Positions 44,258 through 55,756 of a DNA stretch of 64,000 nucleotides are shown here, piece by piece (position 1 is the first letter of the stretch; each line of letters opens with the position of its first letter). The notes under the pieces are model-generated. The model was not told the origin of the DNA. It worked only from the letters and a program-made list of their open reading frames with translations, and did no database searches. The DNA comes from Rapana venosa (lineage: Eukaryota > Mollusca > Gastropoda > Neogastropoda > Muricidae), in the NCBI GenBank assembly GCA_028751875.1, contig CM054157.1, positions 56,426,955-56,490,954 on the forward strand, read 5' to 3'. The position numbers were made by a program, and so were the translations under genes.

Positions 44258-44260
44258 TTT
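43400..44260. repeat. Trinucleotide desert: (ACC)n, (TAC)n, (TCC)n, (AAC)n
   Basis: Interleaved triplet repeats over about 860 bases. Confidence 0.97.
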
Positions 44261-44663
44261 AATCCAGAATGTGATTAGTTTTTGAGCACCCAGCCTTTTT
44301 GGAAAAAAAATTTCCTGGTTTGCTATGGGCTTCAGCAAAAACATCAACAACAACAAGAAGGAAAAAATATAAAAAGCTCACTTGAATGTCTTGACCATAT
44401 TTATTTATTGACATAAGATTATTTTGCGAAAAAAAGTAATCTCGTAATCTAGAAACCTTGAACACATATAATTATTTGCCATAACAAATCAATAGCGTTC
44501 AGTATGATATTTACGCAGGTCACAATACCTCGCGTATTTCAGGTCTTCAAAAAATCAATCAATGTTTCGCCTTTGAAAATATTCTGCCCAAGTATATGTT
44601 TAGTGGTGTGCACATGGCTGGAATAGAGTGTATGCCGGGTGGGATTAGCATTGGGGCATTAAC

Positions 44664-44664
<1 letters not shown>

Positions 44665-44717
<53 letters not shown>

Positions 44718-44890
44718 GTCTATCTCTATCTCTGTGTGTCTCTGTCTCTCTCTATGTCTCTGTCTCTCTGTCTCTCTCTGTCTCTCTCTCTCTCATAAAA
44801 AGATTCTCTCTCTCTGTCTCTCTCTGTCTCTACGTCTCTCTCTGTCTTTCTCCGTTTCTCTGTCTGTCTCTGTCTCTGTGTGTGATTAAT
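44665..44890. repeat. (TCTG)n/(TC)n microsatellite
   Basis: Twelve perfect TCTG units followed by TCTCTG variants. Confidence 0.97.
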
Positions 44891-45024
44891 TCGTGATGCA
44901 TTGTTTTGTTGCAAATCTGTGTTGTGAATTGAGTCTTCATGATTATAATAATTTGTTTACTTGCATTATAGTGGGTGCATTGTGTGTTTACCCTTCATAA
45001 TAAGCCCTTTCGAATAAATCATTC

Positions 45025-45028
45025 GCAT

Positions 45029-45091
<63 letters not shown>

Positions 45092-45111
45092 ACCTCTCTC
45101 TCTCTCTCTCT

Positions 45112-45170
<59 letters not shown>

Positions 45171-45175
45171 TTCAT
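45025..45175. repeat. (CT)n microsatellite
   Basis: CT run with single-base interruptions, after AAGCCCTTTCGAATAAATCA, which resembles a retroposon end. Confidence 0.96.
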
Positions 45176-45179
45176 AATA

Positions 45180-45625
45180 CGTTGACAGTAATATGTTTAT
45201 AACACTTATGTCAGATGCCAGCCATGCTGTTGTGTTATGGCCTAAGGCCGATGCACAGTCAAAGTCTGAAATCTGAAGTCTCTGAAAACAGTTGGTGGTC
45301 TTCAGAATCATAAAGGTGTGCTATCTGAGTATTATTTAACTCTTTGAAATGTTTTGAAGTATTGAATGCAGTTAATGGACCTCATCAGTGTCTTAAAGAT
45401 ACGTTGTCTCACTTTTACTGAATTATGTGACATGTCTTCTACAAGTAGCAGTGACATTATTTTTAAACAATTGTGATAACAGATATTACATTGAGTGATC
45501 CCTTCAAAAGTCACTGTACGTACATATTTTCTAATGGAAAGGTAAAATGAAATGTAAGATAGTGCATATAAATACATCAAAGAAGAAAAATATAAGTAGA
45601 ACGAAGGAACGAGAGTGCATGAAGG
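45180..45625. other. Unique-looking sequence, no feature
   Basis: AT-rich, no motif-bearing frame or repeat recognised. Confidence 0.5.
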
Positions 45626-45629
45626 AATA

Positions 45630-45736
<107 letters not shown>

Positions 45737-45739
45737 AGC

Positions 45740-45871
45740 GCACTATGTTTGTAAATATCTGTTTGTTTAAACTATTGATCATTTATCATTGATTGCATGA
45801 CTGTGTAAGATTAGGTTGAATGCATGCGCTTTGATTTGTCTTTTCAAGATATAGCGCTATATAAGTTCCAT

Positions 45872-45915
<44 letters not shown>
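45740..45915 (+). mobile_element. LINE-b tail, copy 2
   Basis: GAATGCATGCGCTTTGATTT, CAAGATATAGCGCTATATAA, GTTCCATGTATT(ATT)n. Severely 5'-truncated copy carrying only the tail and its (ATT)n. Confidence 0.8.
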
Positions 45916-45956
45916 TTACTACTACTACTACTATATATACTACTATACTAAATATA

Positions 45957-45988
<32 letters not shown>

Positions 45989-46188
45989 TCTGCTACTGCT
46001 ACTACTACTTACTGATATAATAATACTAATAATAATAATAATATAACCAAAGAAGAAGAACTACTACTACTAACTACTACTAACTACTATCTATACTACT
46101 ACTACTACTGATGATGATGATGATGATGATATATGATAAGATGGCGATGATGGCATCTGATGAGATGATGATGATGATGATGATGTGT

Positions 46189-46221
<33 letters not shown>

Positions 46222-46305
46222 AGAGAGGGATGATGATTATGATAAAGATGGTGATGATGATGATGATAAAGATGGTGATGATGATCGTCCTGATGATTAT
46301 GATGA
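45915..46305. repeat. (TAC)n, (CTG)n, (AAT)n and (GATGAT)n patches
   Basis: Triplet repeats of changing motif leading into LINE-b copy 3. Confidence 0.95.
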
Positions 46306-46545
46306 AGCCGCAGATACTTTGTGCTTTCGAACACCCAGATTCAAACAAACCACTGTTGGCCGTCGCTCCTTCTCTGTTTCTGGTCCATCCACCTGGAATG
46401 ACCTCCCTCTTTCACTTCGACAAAAGCCTTCACTTGATACCTTCAAATCCAGCCTCAAAACACACTTATTTCCTACCTGAGACTTTACGCCCAAAATATC
46501 TGTCCCTAATTTTCAACAGCATCTTTCACCTTCTAAGCGTGTTCC

Positions 46546-46625
<80 letters not shown>

Positions 46626-46825
46626 TGTGGTGTGCGTGCGTGCGTGTGTGTGCGTGCATGCGTGCGCGCGCATGGTTTTGAAATCTGTTGTTCATTATGT
46701 TTAAGGAGAGTTGCATGCCTGTAAATGATTGAGTGCAAGCGCTTCGATTTGTTTTTGTTTTTTTTACAAGATTGAGCGCTATATAAATTCCATATATTAT
46801 TATTATTATTATTATTATTAGGAGG
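46306..46825 (+). mobile_element. LINE-b 3' fragment, copy 3
   Basis: One frame reads AADTLCFRTPRFKQTTVGRR, SFSVSGPSTWNDLPLSLRQK, PSLDTFKSSLKTHLF then stop: the C-terminal end of a LINE RT protein. A long (GT)n follows, then CAAGCGCTTCGATTTG, AGATTGAGCGCTATATAAAT, TCCATATATT(ATT)n. Same organisation as 37.2 kb but far better preserved. Confidence 0.9.
46548..46670. repeat. (GT)n inside LINE-b 3' UTR
   Basis: About 35 GT units, then GTGCGTGC. The equivalent (GT)n is present in the 37.2 kb copy, so it belongs to the element. Confidence 0.97.
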
Positions 46826-47210
46826 AGGAGGAGGAGGAGGAGGAGGAGGATAATAAAGAGACCAAGGGGAAAACACCCTCTAAACTTTATCTCTGTACTC
46901 TCTTCATTTATTGCTTATTTGTACAAAAAATGACATAAACGTACGTTTCAAGCATAGCTCTTTCTTTTCAAAAGACAGACTGTCTGGGCAACACGAGCTG
47001 GTCAATACTACAAGTACAGCTGTGTTGTTTTTTAAAATATACAATCACGGCTCTTCTTTACAAGCAGTGCCACTTCATGCCAGAAGCATAGCTCTTCACC
47101 TGAGCTAAATGTTTGGAGAGGGTATAATGGTTAGAAATTATTGAACATCTTGCCGAGGTGGTAAACATGTCGAGCAGAGATTCATTTTGACCTGGATATT
47201 TGTCAGTGAC
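46826..47210. other. (GAG)n patch and unique-looking sequence
   Basis: A short (AGG)n follows the LINE tail; the rest has no recognised feature. Confidence 0.5.
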
Positions 47211-47214
47211 AAAT

Positions 47215-47330
47215 CCAACAGATCCTGTTGTTTGTTGCCCCGCCGACCACAGGGGTCATAGCGGGGCTGTCAGCTTGGAAATTTTCTAAATCTCAGATTA
47301 AAACTGTCAGTGATAAAATGGCAGACATTA

Positions 47331-47375
<45 letters not shown>

Positions 47376-47635
47376 CGTATTCCCGTAACCTACCAAACGC
47401 TGACATGAAGTAGGGGATCTTTAACGAGCATTTCTTATCTTCTGCATATGTATATGCACGTGGGGATTTAAGACACTGGCAGGTCTGCACGTGAAGTTGA
47501 TTTGGGAGATTGGAAAAATCCCCATCCTTAATTCACCAGACACCACCGAGATTCGAACCCACGACTTCATGGACCCATGGGATTAAAGTCGAACGGTCTT
47601 AACCACTCGGCTATAGCCCCGTGAAGCCCAGACAT
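47215..47635 (-). mobile_element. SINE-D copy 2, with (GT)n
   Basis: Minus strand head GGGGCTATAGCCGAGTGGTT, B box CGTGGGTTCGAATCTCGGTG, body GGTGAATTAAGGATGGGGAT, CGTTAAAGATCCCCTACTTC and GTTTGGTAGGTTACGGGAAT. The core spans 47385-47635. It is followed by (CA)n and a diverged stretch. Type-II tRNA-like head. Confidence 0.9.
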
Positions 47636-48045
47636 GTTAAACTTGATATTTGAAGAAAACAAAACTGAATGGTAAACATTTCCACCATTCATCTTCAGAA
47701 CATTACTGATTGTTTGAGGAAAATAGATGGTAATTACTAAGGAGCATTAATCTTTTGAAGAAAATAGATGGTAAACATTAAGACATCGATTTTTCACAAC
47801 CAACTATTTCGACAAAATAGGACGGCAAACATCAGCAGCTGGCATATATCCTTTGGACTGAATATTTCAAGAAAATAGGATGGTAAAGAATCGATCTAGC
47901 ATAGATCTTTTGAATTCGATATTTTGAAACAAAATAGATAGTGAACACTATCAGCTTAGATTTAGTTTAAACTGTGTGTTTATAAAAGATAAGATGGTGA
48001 ATGTTACTACCTTAGCTCTTTTTCAGAACTATTTAGAAAAACAGA
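47636..48045. repeat. Degenerate 60-90 bp repeat, AAAATAGATGGTAAACATT type
   Basis: Words such as GAAGAAAATAGATGGTAA, GAAAATAGGATGGTAAAGAA and AAATAGATAGTGAACACTAT recur about seven times at 50-90 base spacing, suggesting an old tandem array. Confidence 0.6.
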
Positions 48046-48049
48046 TTGT

Positions 48050-48785
48050 ATTATATTATACTGTATTGTATTGTGCTATATTGTCATTGTGCTGTATTGT
48101 ATTGTGCTGTATTGTATTGTGCTGTATTGTATTGTACTGTATTGTATTGTGCTGTATTGTATTGTGTGGTGCTATATTGTACTGTACTGTATTGTACTGT
48201 ATTGTATTGTGCTGTATTGTATTGTGCTGTACTGTATTGTGTGGTGCTACATTGTACTGTACTGTATTGTACTGTATTGTATTGTGCTGTATTGTATTGT
48301 GCTGTATTGTATTGTGCTGTATTGTATTATGCTGTATTGTATTGTGCTGTATTGTATTGTGCTGTATTGTATTGTGCTGTATTGTATTGTGCTGTATTGT
48401 ATTGTGCTGTATTGTATTGTGCTGTACTGTATTGTGTGGTGCTATATTGTACTGTACTGTACTGTATTGTACTGTATTGTATTGTGCTGTATTGTATTGT
48501 GCTGTATTGTATTATGCTGTATTGTATTGTGCTGTATTGTATTATGCTGTATTGTATTATGCTGTATTGTATTGTGCTGTATTGTATTGTGCTGTATTGT
48601 ATTGTGCTGTATTGTGTTGTGCTATATTGTATTATGCTGTATTGTATTGTACTGTGTTGTATTGTGCTGTATTGTATTGTGATGTATTGTATTGTGCTGT
48701 ATTGTATTGTGCTGTATTGTATTGTGCTGTATTGTATTATACTGTATTGTATTGTGCTGTATTGTATTGTATTGTGCTGTATTGA
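48050..48785. repeat. 15-bp minisatellite, TGCTGTATTGTATTG, about 48 copies
   Basis: Array of TGCTGTATTGTATTG with TACTG, TATGC and GTGGTGCTA variants; a block with the GTGGTGCTA variant recurs at 48168, 48240 and 48438. All three plus frames stay open because the unit is a multiple of 3. It runs straight into a SINE-B tail. Confidence 0.96.
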
Positions 48786-48840
48786 GTGCTTATTCTATTA
48801 TCCTCGATATATAAGAATAAATAAATAAATAAATATTGTA
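48783..48840 (+). mobile_element. SINE-B tail fragment
   Basis: GAGTGCTTATTCTATTATCC, TCGATATATAAGAATAAATA with (AAAT)n. Only the 3' end remains next to the array. Confidence 0.75.
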
Positions 48841-49004
48841 CTGTATACGACTTAAAGTCACCGCAGATTTCTCTGCGTGAAATTCGGGCTGTTCTCACCG
48901 CGGAGAGCGCGTCGCCACAGGAGCAGCGCCACCCATTATTTTTTCTTTTCCTGTCTGCAACTGTATTTGTTTCTCTATCAAAGTGACCTTTCTCTACAGA
49001 ACTT

Positions 49005-49225
49005 TCCATGGACAACTCTCTTGTTGCAGTGGGTTCTTTTACGTACGCTAACACTCGGGACCTCGGGTTATCGTCTCATTCGACAGACTCGCACACAGAC
49101 CGCCACTCATGGTCTAGTGGATGGGTGGAGAGTTTGGGGCCCAAACGGGGATCGAACCACCACACACTTGAAGCCCAGACTTTTTGGCTCTGTAGGCAGG
49201 CGCGTTACCTGTGGACCACTGAGCC
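49005..49225 (-). mobile_element. SINE-E (tRNA-like head)
   Basis: Minus strand: GGGGCTCAGTGGTCCACAGG A box region, GTGGTTCGATCCCCGTTTGG B box, then GCGAGTCTGTCGAATGAGAC, CCCGAGTGTTAGCGTACGTA and AAAGAACCCACTGCAACAAG. A fourth SINE family; only one copy in the window. Confidence 0.75.
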
Positions 49226-49313
49226 CCTGACGGCTGCCTCCACACTGCTGGCCTCGTCTGACTCCCTGCCAGGTGTCAGAAGGTAAAGGTAGGAGCAAAT
49301 TACGAGAAACACA

Positions 49314-49599
49314 GGTAGAGGTAAAGGTGTCCCATAACCTATGTGGCCGTAGGGGAGCGAGGCGTCACAGACCTCAACTTCTCCAGGGGCCAGCATATTA
49401 AGGGCAGCGCCCATCTCCTCTCCCCCGCTGCTTTACCTTCCCTGACCTTAAAGAAGGCAGGTACCCTGAGTGAACTGGGGGACTGTACTGAAGCCAAAGC
49501 GCGCAAACGGTCACCCATCCAAGTGGTAACCACGCTCGATGCTGCTTAACCTTAGCTGGGGGAAAGCGAGTGCTCTGACCACTGAGCTGTCCCGTCCCT
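49314..49599 (-). mobile_element. SINE-A copy 4
   Basis: Minus strand GGGACAGCTCAGTGGTCAGA head, AAGCAGCATCGAGCGTGGTT and CACTTGGATGGGTGACCG 5S-like block, body and GGTTATGGGACACCTTTACC tail. Nearly full length. Confidence 0.93.
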
Positions 49600-49814
49600 A
49601 TACGAGAAAGGGTTTAAAACAACAACAACAACAAACAAATAAAAACAAACAAACGTCTCAGGTGCTCTTCTCACTTTTATGCTGGGGCTAAACTGATATT
49701 TATGTGTTGTGTGGTTGTATTCATAGGATTATTTTGGGTGTCCCTGTTTAGTAGTGTAGTGTGTCTCTCCCCCAACCCCCCCTCCCTCCCCATTTGTTTT
49801 ACGTAATTTTTTGC

Positions 49815-50215
<401 letters not shown>

Positions 50216-50333
50216 CATTATCATTAGAATTGTTGTCATATGAATATGATGATGATGATTGTTGTTGTTGTTATTATTATCATTATCATTGTTGCTGCTT
50301 CTGTACCTGTCCAGCTCTTGTTTCTCTTCTTTG

Positions 50334-50334
<1 letters not shown>

Positions 50335-50415
<81 letters not shown>

Positions 50416-51224
50416 TTCTTCTTCTTCTTTTCTTCTTCTTCTTCTTTGCATTCTTCTTATTTTTCTTTGCATTCTTCTTTACATTCTTCTTCTTCTTCGC
50501 ATTCTTCTTCTTCTTCTTCTTCTTCTTCTTCTTCTTCTTCTTCTTCTTCTTCTTCTTCTTTTCTTCTTCTTCTTCTTCTTCTTCTTTCTTCTTCTTCTTC
50601 TTCTTCTTCTTCTTCTTCGCATTCTTCTTCGCATTCTTCTTCTTCGCATTCTTCTTCTTCGCATTCTTCTTCGCATTCTTCTTCTTCGCATTCTTCTTCG
50701 CATTCTTCTTCGCATTCTTCTTCTTCTTCGCATTCTTCTTCTTCGCATTCTTCTTCTTCGCATTCTTCGCATTCTTCTTCTTCGCATTCTTCGCATTCTT
50801 CTTCTTCGCATTCTTCGCATTCTTCTTCTTCTTCTTCGCATTCTTTTTCTTGGCATTCTTCTTCTTCGCATTCTTCTTCGCATTCTTCTTCTTCTTCTTC
50901 TTCTTCTTCGCATTCTCTTCGCATTCTTCTTCTTCTTCGCATTCTTCGCATTCTTCTTTGCATTCTTCTTCTTCGCATTCTTCGCATTCTTCTTCTTCGC
51001 ATTCTTCTTCTTCTTCTTCGCATTCTTCTTCTTCTTTTTTCTTTTCCCTTTTTTCTTTTTCCCATTTTTTTTGCTTTTCTTCTTTCATTCTTCTTCCTTC
51101 CCCTTTCTTTCTTCGTTTTCCTTTTTTGGGGTTTTTCCCCTTCTTCTTCTTCGATTTATTTTTTTTTTGCATTTTTTCTTTTCCGGCCTTTCTTTTTCTT
51201 CGCTTTCTTGCCTTTCTTTCTTTC
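50335..51224. repeat. (ATC)n then (TTC)n with GCATTC interspersion
   Basis: About 26 ATC units, then roughly 600 bases of CTTCTT in which a GCATTC hexamer is inserted at many positions, so that the array is a mix of TTC and TTCGCA units. It runs into the gap at 51225. Confidence 0.97.
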
Positions 51225-51724
51225 NNNNNNNNNNNNNNNNNNNNNNNNNNNNNNNNNNNNNNNNNNNNNNNNNNNNNNNNNNNNNNNNNNNNNNNNNNNN
51301 NNNNNNNNNNNNNNNNNNNNNNNNNNNNNNNNNNNNNNNNNNNNNNNNNNNNNNNNNNNNNNNNNNNNNNNNNNNNNNNNNNNNNNNNNNNNNNNNNNNN
51401 NNNNNNNNNNNNNNNNNNNNNNNNNNNNNNNNNNNNNNNNNNNNNNNNNNNNNNNNNNNNNNNNNNNNNNNNNNNNNNNNNNNNNNNNNNNNNNNNNNNN
51501 NNNNNNNNNNNNNNNNNNNNNNNNNNNNNNNNNNNNNNNNNNNNNNNNNNNNNNNNNNNNNNNNNNNNNNNNNNNNNNNNNNNNNNNNNNNNNNNNNNNN
51601 NNNNNNNNNNNNNNNNNNNNNNNNNNNNNNNNNNNNNNNNNNNNNNNNNNNNNNNNNNNNNNNNNNNNNNNNNNNNNNNNNNNNNNNNNNNNNNNNNNNN
51701 NNNNNNNNNNNNNNNNNNNNNNNN
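51225..51724. other. Assembly gap of 500 N
   Basis: Exactly 500 N within a (TTC)n tract; a placeholder where the assembly failed to span the repeat. Confidence 1.
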
Positions 51725-51806
51725 TTTTTTCCCTTTTTTTCTTTTCCTTCTTCTTCTTCTTCTTCTTCTTCTTCTTCTTCTTTTCTTCTCTTCTTCTCTT
51801 CTCTCC
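51725..51806. repeat. (TTC)n continuing after gap
   Basis: Same motif as left of the gap, so the two sides belong to one tract. Confidence 0.97.
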
Positions 51807-52022
51807 TTTTCATCGCAATGCTACTTCATCTTTGGGTTTATTTTTTCTCATTTGCACCTGGTTTTTACTACTAGGAAGGTATCCATATTCCATTCCCGAA
51901 AAATTATAAACAAAACATCCAAAGGTATGTGCTTTTATTTTGTTTTCATTTTCTTTGTTTGTTTGTGTGTGTGTTTGTGTGTGATTTAGTGTGTGTACGT
52001 TTGTTTCTGTGTGCGTGCTCGC

Positions 52023-52024
<2 letters not shown>

Positions 52025-52080
<56 letters not shown>

Positions 52081-52083
52081 GAA

Positions 52084-52154
<71 letters not shown>

Positions 52155-52210
52155 GAGAGAGAGATGTAGAGATTATCTATCTATTGTCTATATCTCTCTC
52201 TCTCTCACCA
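52025..52210. repeat. (TA)n(GA)n microsatellite
   Basis: TATATA followed by GA runs with AAAG interruptions. Confidence 0.97.
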
Positions 52211-52249
52211 AAAAAAAAAGTAATGAGATCTTTAATTAACGATCATCAC

Positions 52250-52385
52250 CGAAGTCAGAATGCGGCTACCTAAATTGTGGCGGTGGTGGTTAGGAGGGGG
52301 TGGGGGGGAGGGGGGGGGGGGGAGGTCGCACACGCAAAAGTCTTCCTATTGGGGAAGCCTGGAGCTCTGGCCGTAGAAGGAAACA
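52250..52385 (+). mobile_element. SINE-C 3' fragment
   Basis: CCGAAGTCAGAATGCGGCTA, CGCACACGCAAAAGTCTTCC and GCCTGGAGCTCTGGCCGTAG, with a G-run inserted in the middle. Confidence 0.75.
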
Positions 52386-52664
52386 AGACACTGACCATCA
52401 TACTGGATGATCTGCGTAACTACTGCACGTGCGAATACTGATCAAGGCTGTAGCAGGTCTGCAGAAAACTGTAATTAGAAGATCGTAAAATCGAACATCA
52501 CCCCCCCCCCCCCCTCTCCTTCCTCGTCTTACAAAAAAAGTAGACGTTCCAGACTCTTCGATTGAACAATTTATTTGAAAGTGATATTCATTCCATGTAA
52601 ACAGTTTTGAAAGCTTTTGTGGTGTCTATGAGTTCTCATATGATTTATTTGTTATTTATTTACT

Positions 52665-53008
52665 TATCTTATTCTTTTATCTCGAAGATAACGGAATAAG
52701 TAGTCATGTGCTATTTTTTAATCCAGTCCCCGTGTGTATGCAGTTTTGTCAATGTTGCCATCCGTTCCCACCGGCACACAATGGCCTACTCTTCCAAAAA
52801 GCGGAATAGGTTTTAACGTGTGCGCAAGATGTTCTGCGTGCGTTCACACACGGGACCTCGCTTTATAGTCTCATCGGAAAGACTTTTGGGAAGAGTGGAG
52901 TCGGCAATGATGTTAACTCCAGAGGACAAATCCTCTTGAACGAGAATCGAACCTGGGGTCAGCAGGTCACAAAAACATCACTGTAACCACCCGGCTGCCC
53001 GTTCCCCT
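52665..53008 (-). mobile_element. SINE-B copy 7
   Basis: Inverted full-length copy: TTTTATCTCGAAGATAACGG tail, AATCCAGTCCCCGTGTGTAT, CACACAATGGCCTACTCTTC, GTTAACTCCAGAGGACAAAT and B box GAATCGAACCTGGGGTC; the A box is worn. Confidence 0.92.
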
Positions 53009-53074
53009 CCTTCAGATGAGACTATACACCAAAGTCCCGTGTGTAACCGACACAGGGGTGTGGTGTGGGGGGTG

Positions 53075-53990
53075 GGGGTAGCCTAGTGGTTGAGCCTTCA
53101 GCTCCTGATCTGAGGCCCGGGATCCAGTCCCCGGAGAGCAGGCCCCTGTTCAAGAGTTCTTCCCCCTGGAGTTAACACCAGGGCTGACTCCACTCCCTCC
53201 AGAGTCAAAGTGAGACCAGTCTATCAACCGAGGGGGTCCCCTGTGTGAAGGCACATCTTGCCCACACCTTGATCCTGTTCCGCCTTTCAGAAGAGGCCAG
53301 TGCTGAGCCGGGAACCTGACACAATCTCCACAAACCCCCAAAACACAACAACAACCCCCCAAAACCACCACCACCAACAAAACGAAACAAAAAACCCATA
53401 CCCCCTCCTCCCACAACCCCCCCCCCAAAAAAAAAAAAAGAAACCACCTCACCAAACCTAAGCCCACCTCACCAAAACTCAGCCCACTCCACCAAACCTC
53501 AGCCCACCTCATCAAAACCTCAGCCCACCTCACCAAAACCTCAGCCCACCTCACCAAAACCTCAGCCCACCTCATCAAAGCCTCAGCCCACCTCATCAAA
53601 ACCTCAGCCCACCTCATCAAAACCTCAGCCCACCTCACCAAAACCTCAGCCCACCTCACCGAAACCTCAGCCCACCTCATCAAAACCTCAGCCCACCTCA
53701 CCAAAACCTCAGCCCACCTCAACAAAACCTAAGCCCACCTCACCAAAACCTCAGCCCACCTCACCAAAACCTCAGCCCACCTCACCAAAACCTCAGCCCA
53801 CCTCACCAAAACCTCAGCCCACCTCACCAAAACCTCAGCCCACCTCACCAGCACAGCGCAGCACACTGGCGGTGTGTTCAGACACCTCCCCAAAGCGGGA
53901 AGGGGCGGTCTTGCTGGCGGCCAACCTTGCTCCCTGCCCAAACATCTCCCCTTTGGGGAACCTGGGAACTTGAGCCCAGAAACAAACACC
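53075..53990 (+). mobile_element. SINE-C copy split by a 21-bp minisatellite
   Basis: 5' half (53075-53330): CCTAGTGGTTGAGCCTTCAG, GAGTTAACACCAGGGCTGAC, CACCTTGATCCTGTTCCGCC. 3' half (53868-53990): CACTGGCGGTGTGTTCAGAC, CTGGCGGCCAACCTTGCTCC, GGGGAACCTGGGAACTTGAG. The array inserted between them starts at the same linker as in the 4.7-6.5 kb copy. Confidence 0.85.
53447..53852. repeat. 21-bp minisatellite, CCTCAGCCCACCTCACCAAAA, about 19 copies
   Basis: Units differ mainly by CACC versus CATC and a few single changes. 21 is a multiple of 3, so long frames on the minus strand (WAEVLVR units) are compositional. Confidence 0.97.
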
Positions 53991-54465
53991 CCCTCCCCCC
54001 ACCCCCACCCCTCATTTCTTGTGAACCTACTTAAAATGACAAACTCCACAGCACGAAGCACGGGTTCCTTTGTTGGTGTTTTTATTCACCAGCTTCCTCT
54101 CCTACCGCTTCTTTTGTTCCCTCCTACACCCCCCCCTCTCCCCCTCCCCCCAGTCTTTTTTGTTTACTAATTGGTTCAGAGGGTCATCTTGTCAATTAAT
54201 TTTTTTGGGTCACTGTATGTGCTCTGAATGTAAAACAGCTAGACAGATACTGTTTCTTTCTTTTCACAGCAGCTCGGAGAAATGGTAAATTTTTGGTCTC
54301 CTGACATTTCATACGGAGAGTAAGTTCTTTTCAAAAACAAGGTTTGAATAGGGGCGTATTTATTTTATGTATAGGTCTTTTTTTAATACAGATTTTACCC
54401 TGTCTATGGGCTCTCAAATGATTTAGAACTCTTGACACCAGGTGGGGAAGGGGGGGGGGGGGGGG
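53991..54465. other. Sequence between SINEs, no feature
   Basis: C-rich then T-rich sequence with no motif-bearing frame or known repeat. Confidence 0.5.
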
Positions 54466-54469
54466 AGGG

Positions 54470-54870
54470 AGAGAGAAGCCCTGTGGTTAGAACCTGAGTT
54501 CACAATCGGAAGACCCAGTTTCCAGCACCGCTGAGGCACCCCCCCCCCCCCCCCCCCCCCATTCAAGGGGACATTTTCCCCCTGGAATTAACATCAGTGC
54601 TGACTCCACTCCCCTAAAAGTCCTTCGGATGAGACTATAAACCGAGGTCTTGTGTGTGGACACACGCAGGACATCTTGCACACACGTTAAATCCTGTTCC
54701 GCTTTTCGAAAGAGTAGGCTATTGTGTGCCGGTGGGAACAGATGAGAAAATTTACAAAACTGCATACACACGGGGACTATATGTAAAAAAGCACATGCGT
54801 GCTTATTCCATTCTCCTCGAAATAAAAGAATGAAAGAATAAATAAATAAATAAATAAATAGATAAATAAA
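54470..54870 (+). mobile_element. SINE-B copy 8
   Basis: AGCCCTGTGGTTAGAACCTG head, worn B box followed by a C run (54539-54560), GGAATTAACATCAGTGCTGA, AAAAGTCCTTCGGATGAGAC and full tail GTAAAAAAGCACATGCGTGC, TTCTCCTCGAAATAAAAG with (AAAT)n. Confidence 0.92.
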
Positions 54871-55089
54871 TAACAACACGGTCAGATGTATCGGGGGGAA
54901 AATAACGGCCTGTTCTTCCAGCTCCTCTCCTGGCCCTGGTAGAGCTTGCTGTGCTGGAACTGCTGTTGTGGGATCTGCTCTCTTCACAAGACGCTCTCTG
55001 GCCCACACCTGCTGACTTCAGCCCTCCGTTCTGTCAGGGTTACCCCCCCACCCCCCACCCCTAAATGCCGCCCCTCTATCCTGTTACCC

Positions 55090-55352
55090 TGTAGGAAAGC
55101 TCAGAGGTCAGAGCAATTTGGGGAAGATCTTGATGGGTGACCGTTTGCACGCCTTGGCTTCAGTACAGTTCCCCCAGTTCACCCAGCTGTAAATGGGTAC
55201 CTGCCCTCTTTAGGGTCAGGGAAGGTAAAGCAGCGAGGGAGAGGAGATGGGCGCCGCCCTCAATATGCTGGCCCTAGAGAAGTGAGGTCTCTGATGCCTG
55301 CCTCGCTCCCCTACGACCTTATAGGTTATGGGACTCCTTTACCTTTACCTTT
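55090..55352 (+). mobile_element. SINE-A copy 5 (internal deletion in head)
   Basis: AAGCTCAGAGGTCAGAGCAA retains the tRNA-like start, but most of the 5S-like segment is lost, leaving TGATGGGTGACCGTTTGCAC. The body and the CTTTACCTTTACCTTT tail are well kept. Confidence 0.9.
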
Positions 55353-55439
55353 CCTTGATGGCGTGATGTGAAGTGCCTGTCATGCACAGGTCACACGAGC
55401 AACACAACTGCTCTAGCTGGCTGGTCGTGTAGTATCTGG

Positions 55440-55682
55440 TTTAGAGGCCAGTCCACAAACACGATGAAGTGATTTTCACAGATTTTAAGTCTGAGAAATA
55501 TATGCACTGTGTACTTGTTTTGGGGATTGAGGACATAGAGCAATACCAGGTAGTCATGAGAAAGTTTGGAAATGATCATCAAATAAGGATTGCTTGTGTT
55601 CCTACAGCGTTGACCCCGCGCATGCATATTGCAGTTAGGAAGCTAGCAGACGACAAAGGACTGAGGGGGTACAGTGTTTGCT
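55440..55682 (+). CDS. Unrecognised short open frame, possible exon fragment
   Basis: The frame before and after the ATG at 55469 is open from about 55440 to a TGA at 55680-55682. It reads HDEVIFTDFKSEKYMHCVLV, then LGIEDIEQYQVVMRKFGNDH and a basic end. Unlike other frames nearby its composition is protein-like and not repeat-driven. I recognise no family. It could be a single-exon small gene, a terminal exon, or a relic of a captured cDNA. Confidence 0.3.
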
Positions 55683-55756
55683 GAAAATGTTTTACAATTT
55701 CCAACCTAGCAAATTTGTTCAAAATCACACGAGGTTTGAGTCAGAGATTAGTGCTC

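Noticed and set aside
47560..47635. tRNA-Leu or tRNA-Ser gene
   Set aside because: A and B boxes are present but the acceptor stem does not pair and the sequence continues into a SINE-D body shared with 2985-3235.
47976..48828. Three overlapping open frames with CIVLY/AVLYC repeats, membrane-protein-like
   Set aside because: Generated by a 15-bp minisatellite; no other coding evidence.
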